In this document: positions 1 through 13,400 of the stretch, one piece after another | Position numbering within the stretch: position 1 is the first letter of the stretch | Layout: each line of letters opens with the position of its first letter | NCBI GenBank assembly: GCA_021628825.1 | Contig: JAJXRY010000002.1 | Coordinates: forward strand, 806,001 to 870,000 | DNA length: 64,000 bases | From: Lachnospiraceae bacterium | GTDB lineage: Bacteria; Bacillota; Clostridia; Lachnospirales; Lachnospiraceae | Direction: 5' to 3' | The notes under the pieces: generated by a model | What the model was told of the DNA's origin: nothing | The model's input: the letters and a program-made list of their open reading frames with translations, nothing else | The model's database searches: none | Made by a program: the position numbers and the translations under genes

Positions 1-3000
1 TCATTGATGGAAGTGAATCTGGATATGCAAAGCGGGACTGTAAATATTACTTTAAAAGAGGAGGTAACGAAGTATTTACCTTGTTGGTTCAATATTAAGT
101 TACACACTAAAGACACATCTTATGATGGAAAGAGTATTTTGGTGCATCAAAATCAGGAACAAGTATCGGATGATATGAGGTATTTTATTAATAAGTCCGG
201 AACTTATTATGCCGGAGTCTCATTTTATGATATCAAAACACAAATGTCATACAGTGTTTATTCTGAGGAGATTCAATATACAAGACCATCCAAGTGCCTG
301 GCATCTCCATCAGAAGTAAAATGGGATGAAAATATTGCAACCTGGTCTCCGGTGGATGGAGCAATCGGTTATAGGATAGGACTATATAAGGTCAAAAACT
401 ATACGTATGAATTGGAATATCATAATTTGGAAGCGAATACTACGAATTATGATTTTGGACAGACCTTAAATGATCACGGAAATGGAAGTTACTATTTCAC
501 GGTAATGGCGGTAAGTGCCAATGTAACGGAAACTGCCAATAGTGAAGCTAGCGGGAGCGATATTAAAAAAAATGAAATGGAGTGCTACGAAGTATCTCTG
601 TGTAATGAGAGTGGTCAGACGATAGGAGAACCAGTCAAATGTACAAATCTGGATGCAGCACTGAATAAGGCTAAGGAATTTGAAGGAGAGTACAAAAAAG
701 TACAGTATACAAGTTGGGATAGTTACATATATGAAAATGCTGCAAATGATAATGTCCTGACAATTCCGGATGTGGGCGGCACCTTGTTTCTGCAAGGAGT
801 AGATACATATGCAGATAGGTATTCTGTAATTAATGCGAAAAAGCTGGTGATAAATTCAGACGTTATATTGCAGAATATGAGGATAATGGGTACAGGAGGA
901 AACAGGGATATTGATTATCAGTTGAACGATAATTGTACACTTACAATCAGAACTAATCCAATGTTTATAAACACATTAAGTGGAAATGGAACGCTGGTAA
1001 CCCATGGGTATACTTCGGTATCGAAAATTGATGGTGTAAATATTGACGCATATGATGAGTTCAGAATTAGCAAACAGAGCAGCACAGCAGGAAATATTCG
1101 TATTCTGGAAGGTGGCCAGCTATTATTATATGCTCCGTTAACGGTTAACAGTATTCAGGGAGATGTTATTTGCAACGGGCGCAGTAATATAAAGAACGGA
1201 AAGGCCTTGCTGACAATCAATGGAAATCTGGAAGAAACAAATGTGAATTTTGTTCTTTCTGATGGATATGGTAATCAGGATAAAACATATCCCAAAGATA
1301 TCGCAGTATGCAATCTTAACGGACAGGAATTTTTTTAGCTGAAAACTTTTTCAGCCCAATATACCGGAGATGAAAGAAAACTGGCTGTATATTCAGTAGG
1401 AAATACTGTTTATGTTGCAAACTGCCGTTTGAGTGATGATGAAATTACGCTTAAAGCAGGGGACACATACACTTTGAAATTAACCGGAACCAAAGGAACG
1501 ATATCCGGAAATGATCTAAAGGGATGCAGCTGGTCAAGCAGTGATCCTGCAGTAGCAACGGTGAATGCAGCAGGTACTGTTGAAGGAATCAGTGCAGGTG
1601 AGGCAGAGATTTATGCGAACGTTTCAGGTCATGTCGTATTAACCTGTAAAGTTTCTGTATATAGCTGTCTGGAGGAAATGAAATTCCAGAAAGCAGGAAC
1701 GGAGCAAAATCCGATCATATTAGAGGTTGGAACGGATGAGGGTAATGTTTCCACAGACTCACCCAGATTGATTTTTTTATCCGGCAGATCAGGCAGTGGA
1801 ACCGGAACAGATTCAGTGGACTTCCAGTAATGAGAATTGTATTAAAGTCGAAAATGGTATTGTAACTGCGATTGCGGCAAGCAATGAAGTTATTTCCGTA
1901 AAAGCAGCTGTAACTACAGATAATCCGGAGAATACCTTCGAAGCAACGGCTTATTATAAGGTTGTACAGAGTGACAAGGTCGCAGGTCCGGGAGAAGCTG
2001 GCGGATATACTATTTATATTTTACAAAAGGATAGCAGATATAAAATGCTGTCTGATTTGTCCGGACTTCTTACGGATAAATATCCCGGATGGTATTTTGC
2101 AGGAGATCCAACAAAGACAAAATTGTCTGATTATACATCTTCCAAGGGCGGTGTATTCCGTATTGAATATAAAAATCCTGACACAGGAAGAACCTATTCA
2201 GATGCAGTATCGGTTAAAATCTGTGGTGCGGACGCACTGAAACTGGAGATGGATGGTAAACTGTTGAATAAGAGCAAGACAGAACTGCTGTTAACAGATA
2301 AGGAGAACACGGCAAAGGATAAGAAGCAGATTTCCTTAAGTTTTATTCATAATGCTTGGGATCCGGAAGAAGCCAATATGGAAATACAATACAAGGTAGA
2401 ATATAAAGAAGGCTGTGCCAAGGTTACCGGAATGGATAAGACCGGTATGGTGCAGGGGGATACCTTGGAAATTACACCAATAAAGAAGGGAACCCAGAAG
2501 GTTAAGATTTCGGTTCTTGGAAGAAAGCAAGGTACAACAGATACATATGTTGTGCTTGCAGCAGAAGAGTATAGCTTTAATATCGTGGATTGTACTAAGA
2601 ATGGATTAGCTGTTATTAACTATGAAATTAAGGCAGTTGAAGGAGATTCATTGAAAGAGCCGGAAGAGGATGAATTTACACTGATCCTTCCGCAGGATAA
2701 GGCTGCTTATTATCTTGATGCAAAGGCTGTAGCCGTAGATGATAATGCAGAGAAAGAGTATACACTTTCTTATAAGTCTGACAATGCAGGTGTACTGAAA
2801 AATCGCATGGGATAAGAAGCAGCAGAAATGGCTGTTAACACCGGGTAAGGCAGGAAATGCCGTGATTACGATAACTGCGAAGGATGACCGGAATACCAGC
2901 ACACAGATTAAGTTTACGGTAAAGGATAATTCTGCTAATGCAATTTCCTTAAGCACCAATAAGGTTACCATTAATTCTGCCCTGGTTCCGGAGGAACGAT

Positions 3001-4864
3001 ATGCAGATATTGAAGTCATTTATACAGGTACGGTATCTGCAAAGGATTTCGAACTTTCCTTGACCGATAAGGATGGAAATCCTTTTGTAAATTCAAAAGG
3101 AAAAGAAACCTATGAGAATATCAAGGTAGAGAAGGTTCAGTCACCCCAAAATACGAATCTGATTGCCAGAATTTCAGTGGAATCTGAAGAAGGGCAGGCA
3201 GTGAAGATGAAATCGGCGGCTCCTTATTTACAGATTAAGGCAGGGGATACGACGAAGAGAATCCAGCTGAAGGTTGATGTGAAGCAGAGCATTCCGAAGG
3301 TTACGGTGAAGCAGCTAAGTCCGATTGACACGAAACTGGATACGGGTATGGGTGGTTCCTTTGAAATTACAACATCAGATGGAACAGAAGTTACAGGCTG
3401 TACCTTAGTGGATGAAACGGATTATACTTTAAGTCCTGGCAGGAAGAATGTATGGAGCTTAAATCTTAAAGAAAATGGAAATATAAAGAGTAAAGCTGCT
3501 TTCCGGATTTCCCTTGAAGGATACGAAAATCCTGTTGTAAAAACCAATATCGCTGTTAAGACAACCGCGGCAGAGTAAGCTGGAAAAGACTACGGGTACA
3601 TTGTTTACGGATTCAAAAGCGAAACAGGTTCTTGCAACAACGTTGATTATTAATGATGAACCATTTAATTCAACTGATACAATGATTACGGACCTGTCAA
3701 TCCTGAGTGGAGATAAAGACAGCAGGTATACGGCAAAAATTTCCGGTGGAGTGATTGAAATCCGTCCGGAGGTTATGCCGAAAAGGCAGACGAAGGTAAG
3801 AATTACGTTAACGGATTCTTCCTTCTTCAGACAGCCGATTGCACTGGATTATACGATTAAGACTGCCGCACTCAAGACAGCCAAGCTGAAATTCTCCAAG
3901 ATTACATTGTATAGCTATGAAAATGCCGATTTGAATACCGGTTCTTATACGAATGTAGAGCTTGCAAGTGGAACGGAATGCGGACAGTTTACCAGCCTGA
4001 AGTTTTCTCCCGCAGATAAGCAAACAAAGGCAGTATGGAATAAACAGCTCGTTGTATACTATGATGATGCGGATCAACAGATTAAGGCCTATATCAATGG
4101 ATGGAATGGAACAGCGAAGAAATCCTATAAGGTGAATGTGACTGCCCCTATCGAGGGACTGGAAAAACCAATACAGTCTGTACTCACAGTTGATGTAGTA
4201 CCGGTAAATCAGAAGACGTTGAACAGCATGGCATCTGTTAAAGTAAAAGGAGATCTGGATGTATATGCAAGAAGGACTATCGGAACTCTTCTTACAACGA
4301 CATTCAAAAACCTTCCGGCAGGATATCAGGTGGAGGAAGTAAGTCTTGTTGGAAATGATGCTGATTTATTTGGGACAATGACTTCTGTGGATGGTAGTTC
4401 AGTAGCACTGGTACTTAAAGGTGATGTGGATATCTATAAAAAGAAGGCAGAAGTAAAATTACAGTACAGGATCAGGGTTGATGGTGGCACCGGCACCGGA
4501 GATGAATATTTAACAATTACCTCTCAGCAGGTGAACATTAACTTGAAACAGGGGAAGCTTAAGACAAGTCTTACCGGAAGAACGATCTTCAACAATACAG
4601 AGGCAAAACAATATGGAGTATTGAATCTTTCTGTAAAGAATAGTTTAGGAAATGAAATTGACATTAACAGAGTGGAACTGCAGAATTACACGAAAGATTT
4701 CCAGATTCTTAAAGAAGAAAATGGAGAAATAAAAACTTGTTCATACACCTAAGGGCGAAACAAAGCCCGGAAGTACCTGTTCACTAAAGGTGGCTGTTTA
4801 CCCGGAGAAAGATATGATAGGTGCAAAGCCAATTGTATTGAATTATAAAGTTACAATCAGATAG
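1..4864 (+). CDS. Giant secreted adhesin-like protein with FN3-like and Big_2 domains (5' end outside window)
   Basis: The coding frame is open at the left edge, so the gene starts upstream. The product has an FN3-like module (about nt 290-540), a beta-rich middle and a Big_2-type domain near nt 1429-1660 with the usual W-S-S-S-D-P-A-V-A-T-V core, followed by several more Ig-like beta modules to the C-terminus (ending VTIR, stop at 4862-4864). Frame breaks lie near 1331 (T7), 1770 (T7), 2795 (A5), 3565 and 4730 (A5); each is bridged by a one-base change and the protein continues. No LPxTG or membrane anchor is seen at the end. Big_2 domains are typical of bacterial surface adhesins and carbohydrate-active proteins; the ligand is unknown. 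A strong terminator follows directly. Confidence 0.75.
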
Positions 4865-4922
4865 TTATGATCATTTATCAAAGAAAGGCCGGCCCGGAGA
4901 AATCCGGGCCGGTCTTTTTCGC
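4849..4922 (+). repeat. 74-bp duplicated 3' end, copy 1
   Basis: This stretch holds the last codons (VTIR, stop) of the first surface gene plus its terminator. It is repeated with only two mismatches at 13921-13994, at the end of the second surface gene. The repeat points to duplication or recombination between paralogous surface genes. Confidence 0.9.
4887..4920 (+). terminator. Rho-independent terminator of first surface gene
   Basis: Perfect stem CCGGCCCGGA / TCCGGGCCGG with a GAAA loop, then TCTTTTTC. It lies 25 bases after the stop codon. Confidence 0.92.
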
Positions 4923-5069
4923 AAGCGCAAAAATAGGGGATGAGAGAGTGATGTAAAATATTGAATGTATTAAAAATATGAGATTTTTGGAATGATATTT
5001 ATTGGAATGAAAATGAAAAAAAGGCATAAAATATATTGTAAAAATCTCAAAAAAAGTAAGATAAAATGA

Positions 5070-5097
5070 TTGCGTTGAGTGGCTTAAAGAGTATAAT
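5070..5097 (+). promoter_or_regulatory. Sigma-A-type promoter for the XRE/ImmA/PIN operon
   Basis: TTGCGT, a 16-base spacer and TATAAT, about 55 bases before the first start codon of the operon. Confidence 0.6.
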
Positions 5098-5152
5098 AAT
5101 AATTGAGCAGAATGAAATCTCATATTTTTAAGAAAAAAAAGGAGCGAGTGTC

Positions 5153-5519
5153 ATGACAAAGTTTATAAGCAATGTAAACAAGTACCTATCAGAAATGAAA
5201 ATCAAGCAAACTTATCTTAGCATGATTACCGGAATTGATAAGAATAAAATGTCACGCTTATTGACTGGTTCACAGGAAGAGAGTGGCACAGATATGGAAA
5301 AAAATAGCGAGTGGACTGGGAAAGAGTGTAGAATTTTTTTTAGCGGATGCTATTGTTATTCCACAGATAGGAAATAAGGAAATCAATAAAATTGCATTTT
5401 ATGCTGGAGAACCCTCTCAGAAACAGGAGCAGATTGCTAAACAGTTAATGGAACTTATGGAGAATATCGACGAAGTAATAAGTGCAAAAAGTCGATTCGA
5501 GAATGTAGCAAGGGGATAA
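5153..5519 (+). CDS. XRE-family HTH regulator (one frame break)
   Basis: The N-terminal half has an HTH of the XRE type (K-Q-T-Y-L-S-M-I-T-G-I-D-K-N-K-M-S-R-L-L-T-G), followed by the usual 'ASGLGKSVEFFL' tail of the domain and a short helical C-terminus. The frame breaks in the A7 run near 5297-5303; one base fewer joins the two halves into a protein of about 121 residues. The start ATG has GGAGCGAG upstream. It is the first gene of a tight three-gene operon (3-base gap to the next). XRE proteins paired with ImmA/IrrE peptidases usually repress the operon and are cleaved by the peptidase. Confidence 0.8.
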
Positions 5520-5522
5520 GTA

Positions 5523-6328
5523 ATGAATGTAGAGCGATTACGGAAAATTATTGCGTATAGTGATAAGAATCGTGAAGAGATTTATTCTATGATAAAACGA
5601 TTCTGCGCGTTTGCAAGAATTGAATATGATAGTGATCTCCTAAATATTTTGCAGATTGTTAGATCTTCATTTGAAAAGAAGGGTTTTTGGGTGTTTGAAA
5701 TGCCCTTTGCTGATGCTGAAATTGGAGCATTGTGCTATAGAGGTGATGGTTTAGGATACGTCGTTGTTAATACATCATTACCCAGAGTAAATGTAAATTT
5801 TGCATTAGTGCACGAGGTATATCATGTCTTTTTTGGCAAAAGCGAATTTGTGTCAAAAGTTGAATTCGCAGATGACCATTACTATGAACACGAAGAAGAA
5901 TATGCAGCAAATCTCTTTGCGGGTATGTTATTGATGCCTGAGGTGAGTTTTTCAAAGAATGTATTCAAAGTTTAAAAGAAGAATCAGAGGGAAATGAAGT
6001 TGATACAATAATTAAGTTGATGTCATATTATCAAGTGCCATATATGGCAGTATTAATCAGATGTTTGGAATTAAAACTGATTCCTGGAAATTCAATTTCC
6101 GAAGAGTTGTTTAATATAGATAGAAGGCTGGTTAGTCAGAAATTATCTGATTTATGGCTGGATGAGAGTATAATGGATGCTTCATGCAGGGATGACTATT
6201 CTCATATCGAACTTATAGTTGATAGATTAGGGAAAAAATACATTGAGGACGAGTATATAAATGAACGTACATTGAAGAAGGTTATTCAGAATATGCGTGA
6301 ATTATATATAAAGATTAAGGGGGAATAA
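5523..6328 (+). CDS. ImmA/IrrE-family metallopeptidase (one frame break)
   Basis: The zinc motif HExxH is visible as HEVYH (about nt 5811-5825), followed by a glutamate-rich stretch and E-E-Y-A-A-N-L-F-A-G, the third-ligand region typical of ImmA/IrrE (COG2856) proteins. The frame breaks at the T5 run near 5950; the continuation runs to 6328, giving about 268 residues. In known ImmA systems the peptidase cleaves a partner XRE repressor after a signal. Here the partner is likely the gene just upstream, and the PIN-like gene downstream may be the effector it controls. Start ATG follows AAGGGG with short spacing. Confidence 0.82.
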
Positions 6329-6331
6329 TGT

Positions 6332-7332
6332 ATGGCAACAACTTATACGGAAACCCCTGACAATTACAATGAAATAGAATCTTTTATCACATCAGATGTT
6401 AAGAATATAAAAAAAGCGTTTTTTTCTGCTGACAGGGTTTTGTTTTATGATGCATGTTCATTTCAAAGACATTCTAATTTATCGGATAGGGAAAAAGAAT
6501 ATCATAATAAATTATTTCAAAGCACATGGTACATTAATTTGTATTTCCAGATGCGTATTGATGGAGGTGGCATCAGATTACCATAAATTGGCAGAAGAAC
6601 ATGTGAGCCTCATTAAGGGTTTTTATGACGCAGGAATAGTTGTTGCGATATTCAATGAAGAGTATACATTCGATATTCTTTCTGAATGCTTTTTCTACTA
6701 ATGAAAAAATTAACGAGTACTTAGTATGGGCGGTTAGAACAGTGATGTCACCGGTAAGTACGATAGAATATACACTAAAAAGCAGATGAAAAAAACTATA
6801 TTCTGAAGTGATTGAAGGTAAAAAAATCTCAGACAGTCAGATCTGTACATTAGATTCTTTTTCAACTGTAAGAGGATATAAAGAATATGATGATAATCTT
6901 GGAGAAGAACTAATAGCAATATGCGTACATATTTTATCGCATATGATAGGAATAAAAGATGGTAAACTGAGTGTTCTGACAGATGATAAGGGAGCAGCAG
7001 GAAAAATTGACTCTGTAATGAGAAGAACAAATCCGAATAATAGAGGGGCTAAGATAATTTTATTTAGTACACCGAAGCTTGTGCAACACATGTTCCAGGA
7101 AAAAATTACCATGTCAGAAGAGGAAATGGAGAATCTGATTTCTAAGGGAGCTTCAGGGAAAATAGTTGTAATGGGTACAACTGCTTTCGACCTGAGTGTT
7201 GATGATAAGATTTCAATGACCAGTAGAGAGCTGGTTCAGAAAAATTATGGAACCGAATGGTATCAATATAGTATTTTTAGAAATAAGAGAGCGCTTGCCA
7301 TGCATACAGGGGAAGAAGTTTTGCGTAATTAA
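6332..7332 (+). CDS. PIN-like nuclease-domain protein (several frame breaks)
   Basis: An N-terminal strand ends in an acidic residue (V-L-F-Y-D-A-C-S-F). It is followed by C-V-L-M-E-V-A-S, whose Glu fits the second PIN acidic position, and later by S-V-L-T-D-D-K-G-A-A-G-K-I-D, matching the third and fourth acidic cluster. This ordered D...E...D/D pattern is the hallmark of PIN-fold Mg-dependent RNases. Frame breaks lie near 6540, 6690 (T5) and 6785-6797 (A-rich), bridged by single-base changes into about 333 residues. The C-terminal part after the PIN core is unrecognised. It starts 3 bases after the ImmA-like gene behind AAGGGGG, so the three are co-transcribed. Toxin or RNA-processing effector is inference. 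Confidence 0.6.
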
Positions 7333-7373
7333 ATATGCACAGTAAAAAACCGGAAATTTGGATATATTGTCTA

Positions 7374-7403
7374 TTTACGATTTTTGGCGGGGGGGGGTAA
7401 AAT
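7374..7403 (+). promoter_or_regulatory. Putative promoter with a G9 tract in its spacer
   Basis: A -35-like TTTACG and a -10-like TAAAAT flank an 18-base spacer whose last nine bases are all G (7389-7397). It lies 53 bases before the GTG start of the second surface gene. Spacer-length change by slippage of such tracts is a known phase-variation mechanism. The -35 match is weak. Confidence 0.5.
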
Positions 7404-7455
7404 AGTACTATGTGTACCTAAGCATAATGAGGATGAAAGGAGAAAGTGAAACAAA

Positions 7456-10400
7456 GTGAAAAGGAAGGAATTTAGAAAAGCAGCATTAGCGTGGATGCTG
7501 GCGATTGCCATGGTAATGCCTAATTCATCTATGGCAGCAATGGCGGCGGAGCCTGATGTGCAAAATATTGTGGACAGTACTACAGAACCACAGGAAAATG
7601 GGGATGAGGAGAATCGCGTAGAGGAATCTGCTCCCACTACAGAAGAGGGAGAGGATGCCGATGTTACGGCAAGTCCGGAGACAACGGCAAGTCCGGAGGA
7701 AACGGCAAGTCCGGAGACAACGGCAGATCCGGTAACAGATGAAACTCCCGCAGCTTCTGAAGAGCCGGAAGAAGAGACACCAGAAGTTACGGAAACGCCA
7801 TTGCCTTCAGAAACTTCGGAAGTACTGGTGACACCATCGCCGTCACCGACTGTGGAACCTGAGATTGTTCAGAATGCATTGCAGACCTCAGATGAGGAAC
7901 ATTTTTTTGTGATGAAAAATATGCAGTGGAGCGTTTATAGTGTCGATATATATTTGAATTATATCCCTGTAAATAGTGAAGCATCTTCGGATCTGAGTTA
8001 TTCCATACAGGAACTGAATGCTGCAGGAGATATAATTAAAACAGGAAATTATTCCTATATGTGGAATAACAATGGTAAATGTCAAATTAGCCGGTCTGGT
8101 TATGTCTTACAGAATGATACGAAGCAGATTCAAATTGTAGTTACAGAAAAAGTAGATGGAAATGATGTTCAGTTTACATCAGATTTATATGACAGACCAC
8201 AAAATGACAGCAATCCGGTATTTACGGTAACACCATCAGCTTGTGGTGCAGGAAATGTGACGTATGATTGGAGTGTAACCGGATATAAAATCTCTGCAGG
8301 AGAAAGCTTTCGGGTAACGTTGTATTGCACTCCTTCCGGAGCGGAGACGGTTGAAAAAACAAATTCTATATATGTATATGATAAGGGTATGGCTGGTCAG
8401 GTAACTTTTAGTGACCTGGATGAAAATATGACATATCAGGCTGAGATGGAGATTTATATAGAGGATAAAGACGGGACACGAGTGTTCCAACAGAAGATTG
8501 CCCTGCCTGATTTTCAAACAACAGAAGATACAGAATATACTTTTGAAGAAATTATACCCGATAAGGTATTACGTAAAATAATTGCGAATCAAGCAAATAT
8601 AAGCGTCAATACAGAGAAGATTAAAACAAGTCAGTTAGAGAAAGTAACATCTATATATAATACACGGCAGAGCGCTTCCGAGGATGCTGTAAAAAAAGTT
8701 TACAGGGAATAGAGTATTTATCTAATCTGAAATACATATCTCTTTATAATCATGAAATTACAGACATTAATAATGTTTCATGGGAGAAGATAACGAAGTT
8801 AGAAAGTTTATATTTGACGGGAAATGATGTTGCAGAATCATTTGATCTTTCTAAAGTGAATACATTAAAGAGCGTTGGATTTGAAGAGAATAAACTTTCA
8901 GAAGAAAAGATACAACAGCTTTCCATGCCTGAACAATGTAAAGGATACTTTAACAATCAACGTGTTAATGGTGCAAGCTTTATTGCAGAACCCAGGTATT
9001 ATCAGGTTGATGGAAAGACATCTGTTTTTGTAAAAATAAAAGGGATAAGAAGTAACCAGTTTGATAATGAAATCACATTTGAAATAGACGGAACCGGTTA
9101 TTCCTATCAACAACAGTATGGAGGAGTTTATTATGCTTCACAGATAGATCTGGCAGTTGGAGATCATACACTCAAAGTTGCTGCTTGTGGAGAGGAAGAG
9201 ACTATTGATTTTAGTGTGGTGAAGAAAGCGGAAAGGGAACTTTCAACGCAGTATTTCTCATCCTCATGGGAATATGGAAATATTTCCATGAAAACTACAC
9301 AAAGTCTGAATATTGTTAAGGCAGAAATGATTGATAGCACCGGTAAGGTGTATGGAACGTCTTCCAATATTTCTTCATATTACAGTAATTATGAGGAAAG
9401 CTACACAACCATAGGAGAGGGATCCGGATTTAACGTTGGATCAGAATATGCGATATACAATAATTCTATCTCGCTTGAAGCTTATCGTAGTTCTACTCCT
9501 GAAGGATCTTATGATCTTAAGCTGATCTATGGGGATAATACAGAGGAAACTATTAAAGATATCATTCAGGTTGCCGGTAAAAATAAGGCAATACTTCAAG
9601 ATATATATTCAAGCGGTGGATATGATAATACACAGGGGTATTTGTATCTTGTAGTAAATGGCAGTAATTTGGATCCGTCGAGATTACAGTATACTGCTTC
9701 TGATGAAAATGGAAGCCATGCATTAATATATGTATCTGCTAAAAAAACATATAGTGGATATGTAGTCAAATTACGACAGGTTGATTGGAGTGTGACCAAG
9801 GATGCTCAAATCAAAGTTACAATTAGTGCTCAAGATGGATATGAAGTCATATTAAATAAAACAGAGGCATCTGTTTCTATAAATTCCGGTATTTTTTTAT
9901 GTAAAATGGAATGAAACAAATGGTCAGGTTGAGGTGGCAGTAACTCAGGATGTCAATGTGACCAAAAATTCAGGTTGAATTGCAGAAAAAAAGCAAGGAA
10001 CTGATAATTCAAGCACATATGTAAAGATTGGATCAGGTGAGACAACATCAAACAGTGCAAATTATGCGTCTGTTATATTAAAAGACGAAAATGAAAAATG
10101 TTATAACAAGCTTACTTCCCGGACAATATGAAATTCGAGTAAATTTGAATGATGATAGTACATCAAGATCTGATTATTTTTTTATGTTTATAATTCATCA
10201 AATATAAATACCTGGTATGGCAGCAGTAAGTTCATACAAGGAACAAAGGACATTTCCTTTAGTTATTTTACAGCACTGGAGTTTGAAAAATATAAAGGCG
10301 ACAAGTATGAATTTGTATTATTAAATGCTGAAGGAAATCAGATACGGAAGGTAGGTGCCAAAGTAGGATATTCTGATCGTACGTTGAATATGTATACTTC

Positions 10401-13400
10401 GGAAGATGCTTTTTTTCTGGTTTACAATGTGGATCTTATCAATTGGCAGCCATGCACAATCAGGAGCAGCTATCAAAGTATACCTTTGAGGTGATTAAAG
10501 AAGAGAAATTTTTTTAGTGTCATCACAATCGGTGCAGTGGATTACGGAAGAAGAAAATGCTGTGCAGGTATACTTGAGTACACCCAATGTAAATAGTGCT
10601 GATAAACTAAAGGTTGAAATGTATGATCCTTATGGAAATGAAGTTGAAGGGATTCATACCAGTGTTTTAAGAAAATATTCTTCCAGTGTATACCTGAAAA
10701 TTACAGGATTAGATAGGGAAACTGCTTATAGAAAATATTGGATTAAGGTTTCTCATTCCGACCTTGGAGATCCTTATTTATTGAATAACACAAATAAAAA
10801 GTTTTATTCAGATGAAAAGGGATCTTTTGTGAATTTGTATCAGGCCAGCTCTTATTTCTCACAAAATAATAATAGGACCAGGCAGTTTGTGGCAAACGGT
10901 TGGCAATGTCCAATTACAATAACAGCATATTTACCATATGATACAGAAGCTGTAGCCACCTTTACGGCAAATGATTATAGTGGCAAATATACAAATGGGG
11001 GATCATATATCAGTTTTTCCACAGTCGTTTGTGGATCAACTTCCGGATCCTGATAGACTATATGATTTAGTAGCCAAAAGATAGCGAAGGAAATTCTGTA
11101 TTTAGTGAAAAAAACATGCAATCGGTTATGTTAAAAACAGTACGGTAAAATTAACAGGAATCACAATAAATCCTACAGCCGTAAAGCTTGCAGCAGGAGA
11201 GAGTACACAGATTACTGTGGCTCCCCAACCTTCAAATGCATTATTTGAAACCCCAACCTTCCGGAGCAGCAATGAAAAAATTGCGACCGTGGATAGTATG
11301 GGTAAAATCAGTGCAGTTGCAAAAGGAACGGCGAAAATTACTGTAAAAGTAAATAGCTATACCAAGACCTGTACAGTAACTGTAACAGATATAGTAAAAA
11401 CACCTAAGGCAAGTGTAGCAGGCGGTGAAGTAGCTAAGAACACACAGATTACCCTGACAAGTGAAACGGCAGGTGCAGTGATTTATTATACGCTGGATGG
11501 AACGGATCCTACCGCGAAATCCACGAAATATACAGCACCGATCCAGATTACGAAAGATACCACAATCCGTGCGATTGCAACTAAGAGCGGATACTTAGAC
11601 AGTGAAATTGCAGAGTTCATCTATTTCATTCCGGGAGTGACCGTAACCTTTGATACCGATGGAGGGAAACCGGAGAGTGAACCGCAGACCCTGAGAAAGG
11701 GCGATTACCTGAACATGTACCATGTAATGGAGCCTGAAAAAGAGGGATACCGCTTTGAAGGCTGGTATGTGGGAGAAAAGAAGTTAGATCCGACAAAGGC
11801 AGTAAATGAAAGCATGACCGTAAAGGCCCGCTGGAGCGAAGCAGAAAAGCTGTCCGTACCGGAAGCAAACTATCCGAATGGAAAGAGCCTGCCAGTGGAT
11901 GCAGAAGTTATTTTAACCGCGAAAAAGGGAACGAACATTTATTATACACTGGATGGCAGCACACCGACAAAAGAGAGCCGTTTATATCAGGGGCCGGTTG
12001 TCCTGGCAGAGGATCTGTGGAAGGATGGAGCCATCACGATAAAGGCGGTGGCATCCGGAAGCGGATACCGCAGCAGTGAGACAGCCGTTTACCAATATCA
12101 GCTTACGGAAGAACCTGCCGGATATGGAGAGATTGAGGTAAGAGATATTCCGCAGGGAGAAATCTCGGAAGGTATGTGGATTGCCGGACTGGAAGAGAGC
12201 TATACCTACACGGGAAAGGCAATAAAACCGGAGATTCGTGTGTATGACCATAAGAGAAAGCTTGCGCTTAATAAAGATTATAGCATCAGCTACAAAAATA
12301 ACACGAATGCGGGAGAGGCACAGATTATTATTACCGGAAAGGGAAACTATACCAGTAAGATCATCCAGTCATTTGTTATCGGGCAAAAGAGTCTGGAAGA
12401 TGGGGATATTACAGCAGCAGATCTTACCGTAGTTGGAAATAATAAGGTACAGAAGAAAGCACCCGTGGTTCAATGGAACGGAAGAAAGCTTTCGGCCAAT
12501 AAGGAGTATACGGTTTCCTATGAAGAAGACGATGCGGACGCATTTAAGGCACCGGGAAAGTATCGGATTAGCATCACCGGAAAAGGAAACTATACTGGAA
12601 GTATTACGATAATTGAGACGATTACGGATGCAAAGAGTGACAAGCTGTTAGAGAAGATGAAGTTCAGCTCCGTGAAAGCCCAGACCTATACCGGAGAAGA
12701 GATCTGTCCGGAGATTACCGTTACGGATAAGAAGACGGTGTTAATTGAGGGAACGGATTATGAAGCAGAATACCGGAATAACGTGGCAGTGGGAACCGCA
12801 ACGATTGTCTTAAGAGGACTTGGAGATTATAAGGGTGAAAAGCAGATTACCTTTAAGATCAACGGAACTGCGATGAACAAGACAGCCGTAAATGGTATGA
12901 AGAACCTGACCTATGAAGCAGGAAGGAATGTTTATGAACAGGAAGGCCTGCAGCTGACCTTTAAAAAAAGTCAAAAACGGAAACGATTACGCTGCCGGAA
13001 GACGCCTATGAAGTAAGCTACACGAACAATACCAAAGTGGGAACGGCAACCGTGATCTTTACCGGAATACCGGAAAAGGGATATACAGGAAGTATAAAGA
13101 AGACGTTTAAGATCCTTGCAAGCGACAGTATTTCCGGAGCAGAGATTCTTTATGACCAGGAAGTATCCTACAGTAAGGGAGGAGCCAAGCCTGCGGTTAC
13201 CGTAAAGCTGGGGGACATCAAGCTGATTCCTGATGTGGATTATACGGTAAGCTATAAAAATAACACAAAGCTTCATGATGGAGAAGCAAAGAATGCACCG
13301 ATGATTACCATTAAAGGAAAAGGAAACTATAAGGGACAGACAACCCGTACCTTTGCCATTGTTCCCAAAGCTGCCAGAGAGCTTACGGCAACGGCGGAAG

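Noticed and set aside
7660..7740. CRISPR-like short repeats
   Set aside because: The repeats are in-frame coding tandem units without spacers, and no cas genes are present.
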